Positions 29,212-38,694 of a stretch of 64,000 nt of DNA are shown here, one piece after another. The notes under the pieces were generated by a model that did not search any database, was not told the DNA's origin, and was given only the letters and a program-made list of their open reading frames with translations. Each line of letters opens with the position of its first letter. Within the stretch, counting starts at the first letter, position 1. Source of the DNA: Paracoccaceae bacterium (GTDB lineage Bacteria > Pseudomonadota > Alphaproteobacteria > Rhodobacterales > Rhodobacteraceae); the NCBI GenBank assembly GCA_014879735.1, contig JACSRN010000132.1:17102-81101 (forward strand), read 5' to 3'. Position numbers and translations under genes: made by a program.

Positions 29212-29901
29212 ATGGCCGGACGTGGGTTCTGGAAATCGTTCCGCATGTTCGCGCCACTCGCACCCGAGGCGCTGGACGCGGTCGAGGCGGTGGCCCGGAC
29301 CCGGATCTGGGCGCCGGGCGAGCTGATCTTCCAGCGCGGAGACGATGGCGACTGGCTGGTCGCACTGGCCAAGGGCCGGGTGAAGATCTCGCTTCTGTCC
29401 GCGGCCGGGAAGGAACTGGTGCTACGGCAGGCCGAGGCGGGCGAAATGCTCGGGGAACTGGCGCTGTTCGATGCCCGTCCCCGCTCGGCCGACGCGACGG
29501 CCGTGACACCCGTCCAGGGCCGGGTGCTGACCCGAGGCGCCTTTCGCGCTGTCGCCGCGCAGCATCCGTCGCTGAGCGAAGCCGCATTGGCGCATCTGAG
29601 CGCGATGCTGCGCGACACCACGGCCCAGCTCGAATCCATCGCGCTCTACCAGTTGCGGGCCCGTGTGGCGCGGTTCTTCCTCTACGCCCTGACACAGCTG
29701 AACGGCGACGACATTCCCGACGAGGCGCGGCTGGCACCGGGGTTGAACCAGGGTGAACTGGCCGCACTTCTGGGTGCCAGCCGGCCGAAGGTGAACCGCG
29801 TGCTGCAGGATTTCCGCGACGAGGGTGTCCTGACCGATGCCGGCGGTATTTGGCTCTGCAACCTGGCGCTGTTGCGGGCCGAGGCCGCGGCGGATGACTA
29901 G
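29212..29901 (+). CDS. Crp/Fnr family transcriptional regulator
   Basis: cNMP-binding domain (GDDGDWLVALAKGRVKISLLSAAGKELVLRQAEAGEMLGELALFD) and HTH (LNQGELAALLGASRPKVNRVLQDFRDEG). Confidence 0.9.
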   Translation: MAGRGFWKSFRMFAPLAPEALDAVEAVARTRIWAPGELIFQRGDDGDWLVALAKGRVKISLLSAAGKELVLRQAEAGEMLGELALFDARPRSADATAVTPVQGRVLTRGAFRAVAAQHPSLSEAALAHLSAMLRDTTAQLESIALYQLRARVARFFLYALTQLNGDDIPDEARLAPGLNQGELAALLGASRPKVNRVLQDFRDEGVLTDAGGIWLCNLALLRAEAAADD

Positions 29902-31720
29902 CCTGGGCCCCAGGCTGCGACGCGCACAGGCGGCAATCGTCTCGGCGGCGCTGTCGCTGGCCCTTGCTGCGGGTCTGGCGCTGTCGCCGGACGGGCTGCG
30001 CAACGCACGGGAACGCGCGCTGGATGTGATGATCCGGCTTTCGCCCGCGCCGGCGCCCACCAGCCCTGCAGTCGTGATTGTCGACATCGGCGCAGCGGAC
30101 GAGGCTGGCCGGCCGTGGAACCGGGTCGCCTCGGGGCGCCTTGCCGCGGCGCTGGCCGCTGCTGCACCCGCCGCCATGGCATGGGACATCGTCTTTGCCG
30201 GGGATTGCGCTGCCGGCACCGGCAAGGACCTTGCCGCCGGTCTGGCAGCGGCGCCGGCCGTCCTTGGCATGCTGCTCTCCGCCCTGCCCACGCCGGCACC
30301 CCGGCCTTTGCCGGTCTTCGGCACCGCCGAGGGCGCGGGCGCCGGCCTCTGGTCCGCGCCGGGGCTGGAGGCCCCCTGCCCCGCCTTCACCGCGGACGGC
30401 GCCACGCTGGGGTCGATCTCGCTGCCCGGCGACAGTACGGCGCGGGTGCGGATGGTGCCGGCCGCGGTCGCAGCCGCCGGCGAGATCTGGCCCGCGTTGC
30501 CGGTCGAACTTCTTCGCAGGGGCGGGGCGGCACCGCTGCCGGTTCTGGATGCTGCCCCGGCATTGCACCTGGGCCGCGCGATCTTTCCGCTGGATCCCGG
30601 CGCCATGCTGCGCTTTCGCCCCTCAAGCCGCGAGGAACGGCTGGCGCGCACCGTTCCGGCCGAAGCGGTTTTGCAGGGTCTGGTCGCGCAGGACCGTTTT
30701 CGGGATGCGCTGGTCCTGGTCGGCTCGTCCCTGCCCCAGCGCGGCGGGCTGCGGCCCACCGCGGCCGATCCGCTCTATCCTTCCGTCCAGATCGCCGCCG
30801 ACGTGGCCGTTGGGCTGCTGGCGGATCGCCTGCCCTGGCGGCCCGCAGGCGCCGCTTGGGTCGAGGCGAGCAGTCTGGCACTGGCCGGCCTTGTGCTGGC
30901 GCTGGCGCTGATGCACCTGCCACCCCTTGCCACGGCGGGGCTGGCGCTGGTGGCCGGCGGGCTGTGGGCGGCGGGGGCGGTTGCGATACATCTGCTGACC
31001 GGGCGGCTTTACGACCCGCTGTTTCCCGCCCTTGGCCTGGTCATGCCAGTGCTGGCGGGGCTGATCCTGCGGGCCGCCGCCCATGCGCGCGCCGAACGCG
31101 CCCTGCGCCGGCGGATGGGCCAACTGCTGCCCGGCGCCGTGGTCGCCCGGCTGGCCGACGACCCCCACCTTCTGCGCCTTGCCGGCGAACGGCGCGAGAT
31201 CACCGCGCTGTTCACCGACATCGAAGGCTTTTCGGCGATGGCAAACCGGCTGCCGCCCGAGATCCTGATCGCCACGCTGGACCGCTATTTCGCCACCGTC
31301 ACCACCATCGTGCTGCGCCATGGCGGGATGGTCGACAAGATTGTCGGCGATGGCTTGCATGCATTGTTCAACGCGCCGCTCGACCAGCCCGGCCATGTCG
31401 ACGCCGCCCTCGCCGCCGCAGGCGAGATCGTGCGGGAGACCGAGGTCCTGCGTCCGGTGCTCGGCCTTGGCCGCACCCGCATCGGGGTGGAAACCGGGCC
31501 GGTGATTCTGGGTGACGTGGGCGGCGGCGCGCGCATCGACTATACTGCGCACGGGCCGGCGGTGAACCTGGCCGCGCGGCTGCAGGAGATGGGCAAGACC
31601 CTCGGCCCCGCAGTGATCGTCGGTCCCGCGGCCGCAACTCGCGCCACGCTGCCTCTGCGCCCGCTGCAGACCATCGAGATCCGCAGCTTTGGCCCTCTGC
31701 CGCTTTTCACCCTCGGCTGA
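29894..31720 (+). CDS. CHASE2-domain adenylate cyclase (class III)
   Basis: N-terminal CHASE2-like segment (VVIVDIGAADEAGRPWNRVA..), TM helices, cyclase domain EITALFTDIEGFSAMANRL, VDKIVGDGLHALF, DYTAHGPAVNLAARL; overlaps crp-like gene by 8 nt. Confidence 0.9.
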   Translation: MTSLGPRLRRAQAAIVSAALSLALAAGLALSPDGLRNARERALDVMIRLSPAPAPTSPAVVIVDIGAADEAGRPWNRVASGRLAAALAAAAPAAMAWDIVFAGDCAAGTGKDLAAGLAAAPAVLGMLLSALPTPAPRPLPVFGTAEGAGAGLWSAPGLEAPCPAFTADGATLGSISLPGDSTARVRMVPAAVAAAGEIWPALPVELLRRGGAAPLPVLDAAPALHLGRAIFPLDPGAMLRFRPSSREERLARTVPAEAVLQGLVAQDRFRDALVLVGSSLPQRGGLRPTAADPLYPSVQIAADVAVGLLADRLPWRPAGAAWVEASSLALAGLVLALALMHLPPLATAGLALVAGGLWAAGAVAIHLLTGRLYDPLFPALGLVMPVLAGLILRAAAHARAERALRRRMGQLLPGAVVARLADDPHLLRLAGERREITALFTDIEGFSAMANRLPPEILIATLDRYFATVTTIVLRHGGMVDKIVGDGLHALFNAPLDQPGHVDAALAAAGEIVRETEVLRPVLGLGRTRIGVETGPVILGDVGGGARIDYTAHGPAVNLAARLQEMGKTLGPAVIVGPAAATRATLPLRPLQTIEIRSFGPLPLFTLG

Positions 31721-31819
31721 GCCTGTTCCCCGGGAAACAGCGCGCATCGCGCCATCGGCCTAATCTTGGACCATCAAGACCGGCGGGTAGGCCCCGGTCA
31801 CAATCCAAGGAGAAACCCG

Positions 31820-32095
31820 ATGTTCCGCAAGTTCCTGACCGCCGCCCTGATCGTTGCCGCCCTGCCCGCCGCCGCCCTTGCCGGCAATGGCTGGACCACC
31901 GGCGGCGTCAAGTTCCGCAGTGGCCCCGGCACCCAGTACAATGCGATTGCCACCCTGCCGAAATGCGCCGCCGTCACCACCTATGGCAGCAAAGGCGGCT
32001 GGGTCGAGATTGCATGGCAGGGCCAGCGCGGCTGGATCTCGGCGAAATACCTCGCCCATTCGAACGCCCATTGCGCCTACGGCTACGATTACTGA
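31820..32095 (+). CDS. SH3-domain secreted protein
   Basis: Signal peptide; VKFRSGPGTQYNAIATLPKCAAVTTYGSKGGWVEIAWQGQRGWISAKYL typical bacterial SH3. Confidence 0.85.
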   Translation: MFRKFLTAALIVAALPAAALAGNGWTTGGVKFRSGPGTQYNAIATLPKCAAVTTYGSKGGWVEIAWQGQRGWISAKYLAHSNAHCAYGYDY

Positions 32096-32196
32096 GCCGG
32101 CCGAGACGATTTCGGCGCATTTTCGGGCCGCCGCCGCCTGCGCGCGCTCATCCGCCCCTGCCCGGTGCCGCCTCCCGCGGCCCGGGCAATTTCGCG

Positions 32197-32985
32197 TCAA
32201 AGGTCGAAGGTTGCGAAGACCGGCACATGGTCGGACGGCTGCTCCCATCCCCGGACCGGGCGCAGGATACGGCTGGAATGGCCCGCATTGGCGATATCGG
32301 GCGTGGCCCAGATGTGATCCAGCCGACGGCCCTTGTCGGCGGCATCCCAGTCGGGGCTGCGATAGCTCCACCAGCTGTAAAGCAGCCCCTGCGGCAGATC
32401 CTTGCGGGTGATGTCGACCCAGGCCCCCGCCTCCTGTGCGGCGCCGAGGTGATCCACCTCGACCGGGGTGTGCGAGACGATCTTCAGCAACGCCTTGTGG
32501 TTCCAGACGTCATCCTCGCGCGGGGCGATGTTCAGATCGCCGACCAGGATCGCGCGCTCCGGCCGCTCTGCCAGAAAGACATCGCGCATTTCGGTCAGGA
32601 AATCGAGCTTCTGGCCAAATTTCTCGTTCTGTGCACGGTCGGGAATGTCTCCGCCAGCCGGGACGTAAAAATTGTGGATCGTGACGCCATTCTCCAGCCG
32701 CGCCGCCACATGGCGGGCATGGCCCAGACCGGCATAGTCGCGATCCCCGCTATCCTCGAGCGGCAGCTTCGACAGGATGGCGACGCCGTTGTAGCCCTTC
32801 TGCCCCCGCGCCACGAGATGGCGATATCCCAGCGCGGCAAAGCCCTCGAGCGGGAACTTGTCGATCGGAGTCTTGATCTCCTGCAGGCACAGGATGTCGG
32901 GCGCTTCTTCGCGCAGCAGGCGTTGCACCAATCCTTCACGCAGCCGGACCGAATTGATGTTCCAGGTGGCAAGGGTGAAAGGCAT
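32197..32985 (-). CDS. xthA: Exodeoxyribonuclease III
   Basis: MPFTLATWNINSVRLREG; DILCLQEIKT; DHVPVFATFDL. Confidence 0.93.
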   Translation of the reverse strand: MPFTLATWNINSVRLREGLVQRLLREEAPDILCLQEIKTPIDKFPLEGFAALGYRHLVARGQKGYNGVAILSKLPLEDSGDRDYAGLGHARHVAARLENGVTIHNFYVPAGGDIPDRAQNEKFGQKLDFLTEMRDVFLAERPERAILVGDLNIAPREDDVWNHKALLKIVSHTPVEVDHLGAAQEAGAWVDITRKDLPQGLLYSWWSYRSPDWDAADKGRRLDHIWATPDIANAGHSSRILRPVRGWEQPSDHVPVFATFDL

Positions 32986-33063
32986 CGCGGTCTCCTCTGC
33001 TGCGGGCCGAGAGCCTAGGGTGCCACGCCCGGCACGACAAGGGCAGCCCTCGTCTCCGGACAA

Positions 33064-33135
33064 AAGAAAGCCCGGGACTAAGAAGTACCGGGCCTAAGTC
33101 CAACAGGGAGGTGAGAATACATATCACGATATCCG
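33064..33135 (-). ncRNA. Candidate small RNA 2 (CCTCCCTGTTGGAC element plus terminator)
   Basis: Minus strand: ATATCGTGATAT hairpin, CCTCCCTGTTGGAC, then GCCCGGtACTtcttAGTcCCGGGC stem followed by TTTCTTTTG. Confidence 0.45.
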
Positions 33136-33386
33136 GACTTCTTGCAGCCCTGTGGCCGCTCTGCCTGATCGGCGCATCAGACCGTGACTTTTTGACCACA
33201 ACCGCAGATCGCCGGCGCCGCCAGTCAGCTCGCGTTCGACAAGGTCGCATCGCGCAATGATCGGCAATGGCAAGGAGACCGGCCTGTCCCGCAGCGGTGG
33301 GCAGAAGGCCCTGCGGCCTTGCCGCCATCAGGCGACCGCGGGCCGCGCAGCGATTGACGGGCCTGCGCAGAAACGGCCGATCGGAC

Positions 33387-33414
33387 AAAAAAAGGCCGGG
33401 CAAGAAGCCCGGCC
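33387..33414 (-). terminator. Rho-independent terminator
   Basis: Perfect 8-bp stem GGCCGGGC/GCCCGGCC, 5-nt loop, T7 tract on the minus strand. Confidence 0.8.
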
Positions 33415-33457
33415 AGGTCCAACAGGGAGGATGCCGTGTCATAACCCCGGCACGGCA
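33387..33457 (-). ncRNA. Candidate small RNA 1 (CCTCCCTGTTGGAC element plus terminator)
   Basis: Minus strand: TGCCGTG...CACGGCA hairpin, CCTCCCTGTTGGAC, then GGCCGGGC-TTCTT-GCCCGGCC-TTTTTTT terminator. Confidence 0.5.
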
Positions 33458-33527
33458 AGGGGGTTCGATGGAAACATTCTGCGCCCGAGCCCCTTAATAC
33501 AGGCTGAATCGGGCGCCAATGCGGCTG

Positions 33528-34214
33528 TCAGGCGACCAGGCAATAACCGCCACTTTCCGTGACCAGAAGGCGGGCATTCGAGGGATCCGGCTCGATCTTC
33601 TGGCGCAGGCGGTAGATATGGGTTTCCAGCGTATGGGTGGTGACGCCGGCGTTGTAACCCCAGACCTCGTGCAGAAGCACATCCCGCGCCACGACACCTT
33701 GTTGTGCGCGGTAGAGGAACTTCAGGATGTTGGTTTCCTTCTCGGTCAGGCGGATCTTCTTGTCCTTCTCGCCCACCAGCATCTTCTGCGCGGGGCGGAA
33801 GGAATAGGGGCCCAGCTGGAAAACCGCATCTTCCGATTGTTCATGCGTGCGCAACTGCGCCCGGATCCGCGCCAGAAGGACCGGAAACTTGAACGGCTTC
33901 GTCACATAGTCGTTCGCGCCCGAATCAAGGCCCAGAATCGTATCGCTGTCGGTATCGTGGCCGGTCAGCATCATGATCGGGCATTTCACCCCGGCCTTGC
34001 GCATCCGCTTGCACAGTTCCCGCCCGTCGGTATCGGGCAGGCCCACATCCAGAATGACCAGGTCATAAAGTCCGGCCCGGGCCTTCTCCATGCCCTCGGC
34101 TCCGGTCCTGGCCTCGAACACGTCGAAATCCTCGGTCATCACCAGTTGTTCCGAGAGCGCCTCACGCAGGTCGTCATCGTCGTCTACAAGCAGGATCTTG
34201 CGAAGCTGTGCCAT
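33528..34214 (-). CDS. OmpR-family two-component response regulator
   Basis: [57 protein letters not shown] and winged-helix [18 protein letters not shown]. Confidence 0.93.
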   Translation of the reverse strand: MAQLRKILLVDDDDDLREALSEQLVMTEDFDVFEARTGAEGMEKARAGLYDLVILDVGLPDTDGRELCKRMRKAGVKCPIMMLTGHDTDSDTILGLDSGANDYVTKPFKFPVLLARIRAQLRTHEQSEDAVFQLGPYSFRPAQKMLVGEKDKKIRLTEKETNILKFLYRAQQGVVARDVLLHEVWGYNAGVTTHTLETHIYRLRQKIEPDPSNARLLVTESGGYCLVA

Positions 34215-34362
34215 CTTGGCCTCCGTTTTCCGTGTGGATCAGATGCGCCGGGGTGCCGCATCCGGCAAGGGATGTGACGGAAGGCTCACGCGCTCGTGTC
34301 GAAGGGTCGGGATATGTTTCAATCCTGTCATCCCGCAACTAGATAAGGGACAGGAGAACAAC

Positions 34363-35463
34363 ATGATCCCCCATCCGTCCCTAGGCCCCGGCGCCGTCGA
34401 AAACCTGTCCCGCGCGCGGGGTGATCTGCGCATGGGCGTCCCCGTGGCGCTGGTGGGCGATGGCGGCGGTGTGCTTGCCGCGGCCGTCGAGACGCTGGAC
34501 CCCGCACGGCTGGCGGCCCTGCAGGCGCTGGGCGCGCCGGAACTGGCGCTGACTGCGCGGCGGGCCGAAACGCTGAAGGCGCGCGCCTATGACGGCGATC
34601 TGGCACGGATCGAGGTTCCGCCTGGCACCGATGCCGGCTGGCTTCGCGCGCTGGCCGATCCGGCAGACGATCTGCGTGTGCCGATGAAGGGACCGCTGCG
34701 ATCCCTGCGCGAGGGCAGTGCGGCGCTGCACCGCGCCGCCATTCTGCTGGCCAAATCGGCCCGGCTTCTGCCCGCGGCACTGCTGGTGCGCGTGCCCGAT
34801 GCATTTGCGCTGGCGGCTGCGAATGGCCTCACCCTGCTTCGACTGGACGAGATTGCCCCCGAACTCGCCCGCCTTTCGCCGATGGACGAGGTGGTTTCGG
34901 CTCGTCTGCCGATGGCCGCCGCCGGTGCTGGCCGCGTCCATATCTTCCGCCCCGAAGATGGTGGCGACGAACATTACGCCATCGAGGTCGGTCGACCCGA
35001 CCGCACCCTTCCGGTGCTGGCGCGGTTGCATTCGGCCTGTTTCACCGGCGACGTGCTCGGCAGTTTGAAATGCGACTGCGGCCCGCAGCTGCATGCCGCG
35101 CTGGCGCAGATGGGCGAGGAGGGCGCGGGCGTCCTGCTCTATCTAAACCAGGAAGGCCGCGGCATCGGCCTGGCCAACAAGATGCGCGCCTATTCGTTGC
35201 AGGACCAGGGCTTCGATACGGTCGAGGCCAATCATCGGCTCGGCTTTGAGGATGACGAACGCGATTTTCGCATTGGTGCTGCGATCCTGCGGCAGATGGG
35301 TTTCTCCGACGTGCGGCTCCTGACCAACAACCCGAGAAAGGTCGCCATGCTGGAAAGCAGCGGGCTGAAGGTTGTGGAACGGGTCCCGCTGAAGGTGGGC
35401 CGGACCGCTGAAAATGCTGCCTATCTTGCGACAAAAGCCGCGAAATCCGGGCACCTTCTGTGA
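34363..35463 (+). CDS. ribA: GTP cyclohydrolase II
   Basis: [63 protein letters not shown]. Confidence 0.93.
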   Translation: MIPHPSLGPGAVENLSRARGDLRMGVPVALVGDGGGVLAAAVETLDPARLAALQALGAPELALTARRAETLKARAYDGDLARIEVPPGTDAGWLRALADPADDLRVPMKGPLRSLREGSAALHRAAILLAKSARLLPAALLVRVPDAFALAAANGLTLLRLDEIAPELARLSPMDEVVSARLPMAAAGAGRVHIFRPEDGGDEHYAIEVGRPDRTLPVLARLHSACFTGDVLGSLKCDCGPQLHAALAQMGEEGAGVLLYLNQEGRGIGLANKMRAYSLQDQGFDTVEANHRLGFEDDERDFRIGAAILRQMGFSDVRLLTNNPRKVAMLESSGLKVVERVPLKVGRTAENAAYLATKAAKSGHLL

Positions 35464-35954
35464 GGGACGACCTGGTCCTCACCCCTACCGGCGTGTTGTT
35501 TCTCGGCCGTCGCTTCCCCTGCACCATCGGCCGCAGCGGCGTGACCCGGAACAAACGCGAAGGCGACGGTGCCACGCCCGCCGGGCTGCACCGGATCGTC
35601 GGCATGCTCTATCGCCCGGACCGGATGCCGCCGCCCGCCGCCTGGGCGGTCCCCATCCGGCCGGGCGATCTGTGGTCGGACGATCCCGAAGACCCCGGCT
35701 ACAACACGATGGTCCGCGCACCGCATGGATTTTCCCACGAAAGCCTGCGCCGTGCCGATCCGCTGTATGATCTGGTCCTGATCACCGACTGGAACTGGCC
35801 CAGAGCCACGCCCGGCCGCGGCTCGGCAATCTTCCTGCATCGCTGGCGTCGGCCCTGTGCTGCAACCGCGGGTTGCTTGGCCTTCGCCCCCGGCGATCTG
35901 CTCTGGATCGCCCGCCACCTGCGACCCGAAGCCCGGGTGATCATTTCCGGCTGA
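35460..35954 (+). CDS. L,D-transpeptidase (YkuD) family protein
   Basis: [30 protein letters not shown] ... [22 protein letters not shown] catalytic H/C motif; GTG start overlaps ribA stop. Confidence 0.87.
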   Translation: MRDDLVLTPTGVLFLGRRFPCTIGRSGVTRNKREGDGATPAGLHRIVGMLYRPDRMPPPAAWAVPIRPGDLWSDDPEDPGYNTMVRAPHGFSHESLRRADPLYDLVLITDWNWPRATPGRGSAIFLHRWRRPCAATAGCLAFAPGDLLWIARHLRPEARVIISG

Positions 35955-36017
35955 ACCTTTCCAAACCGCTTTGAATGACGTAGTCTCCGCGCGTGAGATC
36001 AGCGGAGAAGGACTGCC

Positions 36018-37904
36018 ATGACCAAAGCGGCCGCCATGCCCGGGGAAGAGATTTTCGCGTTGCGCCTCGCCCGGTCGGCGCCCGACCTCTGGCCAATGCT
36101 GGAAACGCTGTATGGCGGGCATCCCGACTACGCCGCCTTCCGCACCCGCCTGTTGAAGGCGCTGCGCAAGGCCTGGGAGGATCGGCCCGACGACCTCAAA
36201 CATCTCGATCTGAAACGCGACCTCGAACCCGACTGGTTTCAGCGGCCGGGCATGGCGGGCTATGTGCTCTACATCGACCGTTTCGCGGAGAACCTGACCA
36301 ATATACTGGAAAAACTGGATTATCTTCAGGACCTCGGCATCACCTACGCCCATTTCATGCCGTGCCTGAAACCCCGGGCCGGCGACAGCGACGGCGGCTA
36401 TTCGGTGATGGACTACCGCCGGATCAACCCGGCCTATGGCACGATGGCGGATTTCGAGACCGTCGCCCGCGCCCTGCGCGAACGCGGCATCTCGCTTTGC
36501 ATCGATCTCGTGCTGAACCACACCGCCAAGGAGCACAGCTGGGCCAAGAAGGCGGCGAAAGGCGATCCGAAATATCGCGACTATTACCTCATGTTCGATT
36601 CGTCCGAGATTCCAAAACGCTTTGAAGAAAGCTTGGTCGAGGTCTTTCCTGACAATGCCCCCGGCAATTTTACCCATTACCCCGAGATCGGGAAATGGGT
36701 CTGGACCACCTTTAACGAACACCAATGGGATCTGAACTGGGCCAATCCACAGGTCTTTCTGGAAATCGTCGGGATCATGCTTTTCCTCGCCAACCGTGGG
36801 GTCGACGTGCTGCGCCTCGACGCCGTGGCCTTCATGTGGAAGCGCATGGGCACCCGCTGCCAGTCGGAGCCCGAGGTGCACATGATCCTGCAGGCCCTGC
36901 GCGCCTGTTCGCGCATCGCCGCCCCGGCCGCGATCCACCTGGAGGAAGCGATCGTCGCGCCGGCCGAGATGCTGCCCTACCTCGGCCGCGGGCGGCACGA
37001 CGGGAAAGAGGGCAACCTTGCCTATCACAACAGCCTGATGGTGCAGTTCTGGTCATCGCTCGCCACCCGCGACACAAGACTGATGACACATGTGCTACGC
37101 GGCCACTTTCCGACACGGCTAACCAACGCCACCTATGCCACCTATATCCGCTGCCATGACGACATCGGCTGGGCCGTCACCGACGAGGATGCCGGCGCGC
37201 TCGGCTTCTCCGGGTCGGCGCATCGGGCCTTCCTGTCGGATTTCTACGACGGCACCTTTCCGGGCAGCTTTGCCCGCGGCACGCTGTTTCAGGTGAACGA
37301 GGCGACGGGCGACAAACGGATCTCCGGCAGCTTTGCATCGCTTGCCGGGCTGGAAAAGGCGGTGTCCGCCGCCGATGCGGCGGGAACGGAGGCGGCGGTG
37401 CAGCGGATATTGCTGGGCCATGCGCTGATTGCCAGTTTCGGGGGCATCCCGCTGATCTACATGGGCGACGAACTGGCGCAGCTGAACGACTGGTCCTATG
37501 CGGATGTGCCGGCGCATGCCCATGACAGCCGCTGGATTCACCGCCCGCAGATGGACTGGACGGCCGCAACCCAGGGCGAAGCCGATGCGACCCCGGCCGG
37601 CCTTGTCTTCCGGGGCACGCGGCACATCCTGGCCCGCCGGGCTGCAACCGCCGGGCTGCACGCCGGTAATCCGACCGAAATCCTCTCGCCACCGGGCGCC
37701 GGCCTGTTCGCCTTTCGCCGCGCAGCACCGGAGGGGCCGATACTCTGTTTGTTCAACTTTACCGAAGGTTGGCAAAATCTGCCGGAGACCTGGGCGCGCC
37801 ATATGGGCGCGCGGGGCTTCCATGATGCGCTGTCCGACACCCCGGTCACGGCACATCACGGCGTGGTCGCCCTGCCGCCCTATGCACGGCTCTGGCTGCT
37901 CTAG
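36018..37904 (+). CDS. Amylosucrase-like GH13 glycoside hydrolase
   Basis: CIDLVLNHTAKEH, VDVLRLDAVAFMWKRMGT, HLEEAIVAP, YIRCHDDIGW; N-terminal helical region characteristic of amylosucrases. Confidence 0.82.
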   Translation: MTKAAAMPGEEIFALRLARSAPDLWPMLETLYGGHPDYAAFRTRLLKALRKAWEDRPDDLKHLDLKRDLEPDWFQRPGMAGYVLYIDRFAENLTNILEKLDYLQDLGITYAHFMPCLKPRAGDSDGGYSVMDYRRINPAYGTMADFETVARALRERGISLCIDLVLNHTAKEHSWAKKAAKGDPKYRDYYLMFDSSEIPKRFEESLVEVFPDNAPGNFTHYPEIGKWVWTTFNEHQWDLNWANPQVFLEIVGIMLFLANRGVDVLRLDAVAFMWKRMGTRCQSEPEVHMILQALRACSRIAAPAAIHLEEAIVAPAEMLPYLGRGRHDGKEGNLAYHNSLMVQFWSSLATRDTRLMTHVLRGHFPTRLTNATYATYIRCHDDIGWAVTDEDAGALGFSGSAHRAFLSDFYDGTFPGSFARGTLFQVNEATGDKRISGSFASLAGLEKAVSAADAAGTEAAVQRILLGHALIASFGGIPLIYMGDELAQLNDWSYADVPAHAHDSRWIHRPQMDWTAATQGEADATPAGLVFRGTRHILARRAATAGLHAGNPTEILSPPGAGLFAFRRAAPEGPILCLFNFTEGWQNLPETWARHMGARGFHDALSDTPVTAHHGVVALPPYARLWLL

Positions 37905-37907
37905 CTT

Positions 37908-38576
37908 CTAGCCATCCGCCCGGGTGGAATAGTCCCTTGCACCGAAGATCGCACTTCCAACCCGGATATGGGTGGCGCCCTGCGCGATGGCGGCTTCGAA
38001 ATCCGAACTCATGCCCATCGACAGGCCTTTCAACCCGTTTCGGGCGGCCATTCCCGCCAGAGCCGAAAAATGCGGCACCGGATCCTCGCTTTCCGGGGGA
38101 ATGCACATCAAGCCGCAGAGCGGCAGGCCCAGCCCGCGGCAGGCGGTCACGAAACCGTCCACCGCATCGGGCAGCACCCCGGCCTTCTGCGCCTCTGCCC
38201 CGGTATTCACCTGTATGAACAGCGCCGGGCAGGCGCCGCGCGCCTGGGCCAGACGAGCAAGCCTTTCGGCCAGCGACGGCCGGTCAAGCGTATGGATCGC
38301 CTCGAACAGATCCAGCGCGACCTTGGCCTTGTTGGTCTGCAACGGGCCGATCATGTGCAGCCCCACCCCGGGGAAGCGCGCCTTCCAGGCCGGCCATTTG
38401 CCCTGCGCTTCCTGCACGTAATTTTCGCCAAAGATCCGCTGGCCGGCGGCCAGCACCGCCTCGACCCGTTCGGCCGGCTGCACTTTCGACACCGCGATCA
38501 GCGTGACCGCACCCGTATCGCGGCCTGCGGCCCGCTCTGCCGCCCGGACTCGCGCGGTGATCTCTTGCAATGCCAT
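37908..38576 (-). CDS. YggS-family pyridoxal phosphate homeostasis protein
   Basis: TLIAVSKVQPAERVEAVLAAGQRIFGENYVQEAQGKW; GLSMGMSSDFEAAIAQGATHIRVGSAIFG. Confidence 0.93.
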   Translation of the reverse strand: MALQEITARVRAAERAAGRDTGAVTLIAVSKVQPAERVEAVLAAGQRIFGENYVQEAQGKWPAWKARFPGVGLHMIGPLQTNKAKVALDLFEAIHTLDRPSLAERLARLAQARGACPALFIQVNTGAEAQKAGVLPDAVDGFVTACRGLGLPLCGLMCIPPESEDPVPHFSALAGMAARNGLKGLSMGMSSDFEAAIAQGATHIRVGSAIFGARDYSTRADG

Positions 38577-38647
38577 GTCCTGCCTCCGTCTTGCCGCGGC
38601 AAGGCTAACGGCCGGCGCACGGAAGGAAAAGACACCGCGGAAAATGA

Positions 38648-38673
38648 AAAGAGCGGGCCGGAGCCCGCTCTTT
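38648..38673 (-). terminator. Terminator of porin gene
   Basis: Perfect 11-bp arms AAAGAGCGGGC/GCCCGCTCTTT, minus-strand T-rich tail TTTTCATTTT. Confidence 0.75.
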
Positions 38674-38694
38674 CCGTTTCGCCTGATCGTCAGA

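Noticed and set aside
29018-30759. Minus-strand ORFs of 516 and 445 aa across the FecR/Crp/cyclase genes
   Set aside because: Shadow frames; the plus-strand genes carry recognisable domains.
33225-33562. Small ORFs overlapping the candidate sRNAs, including a plus ORF with GGGAGG before ATG
   Set aside because: Terminator U-tracts lie on the minus strand and the ORFs show no conserved features; the plus ORF runs into the response regulator gene.
35421-37028. 535-aa minus-strand ORF
   Set aside because: Antisense to the L,D-transpeptidase and amylosucrase genes.
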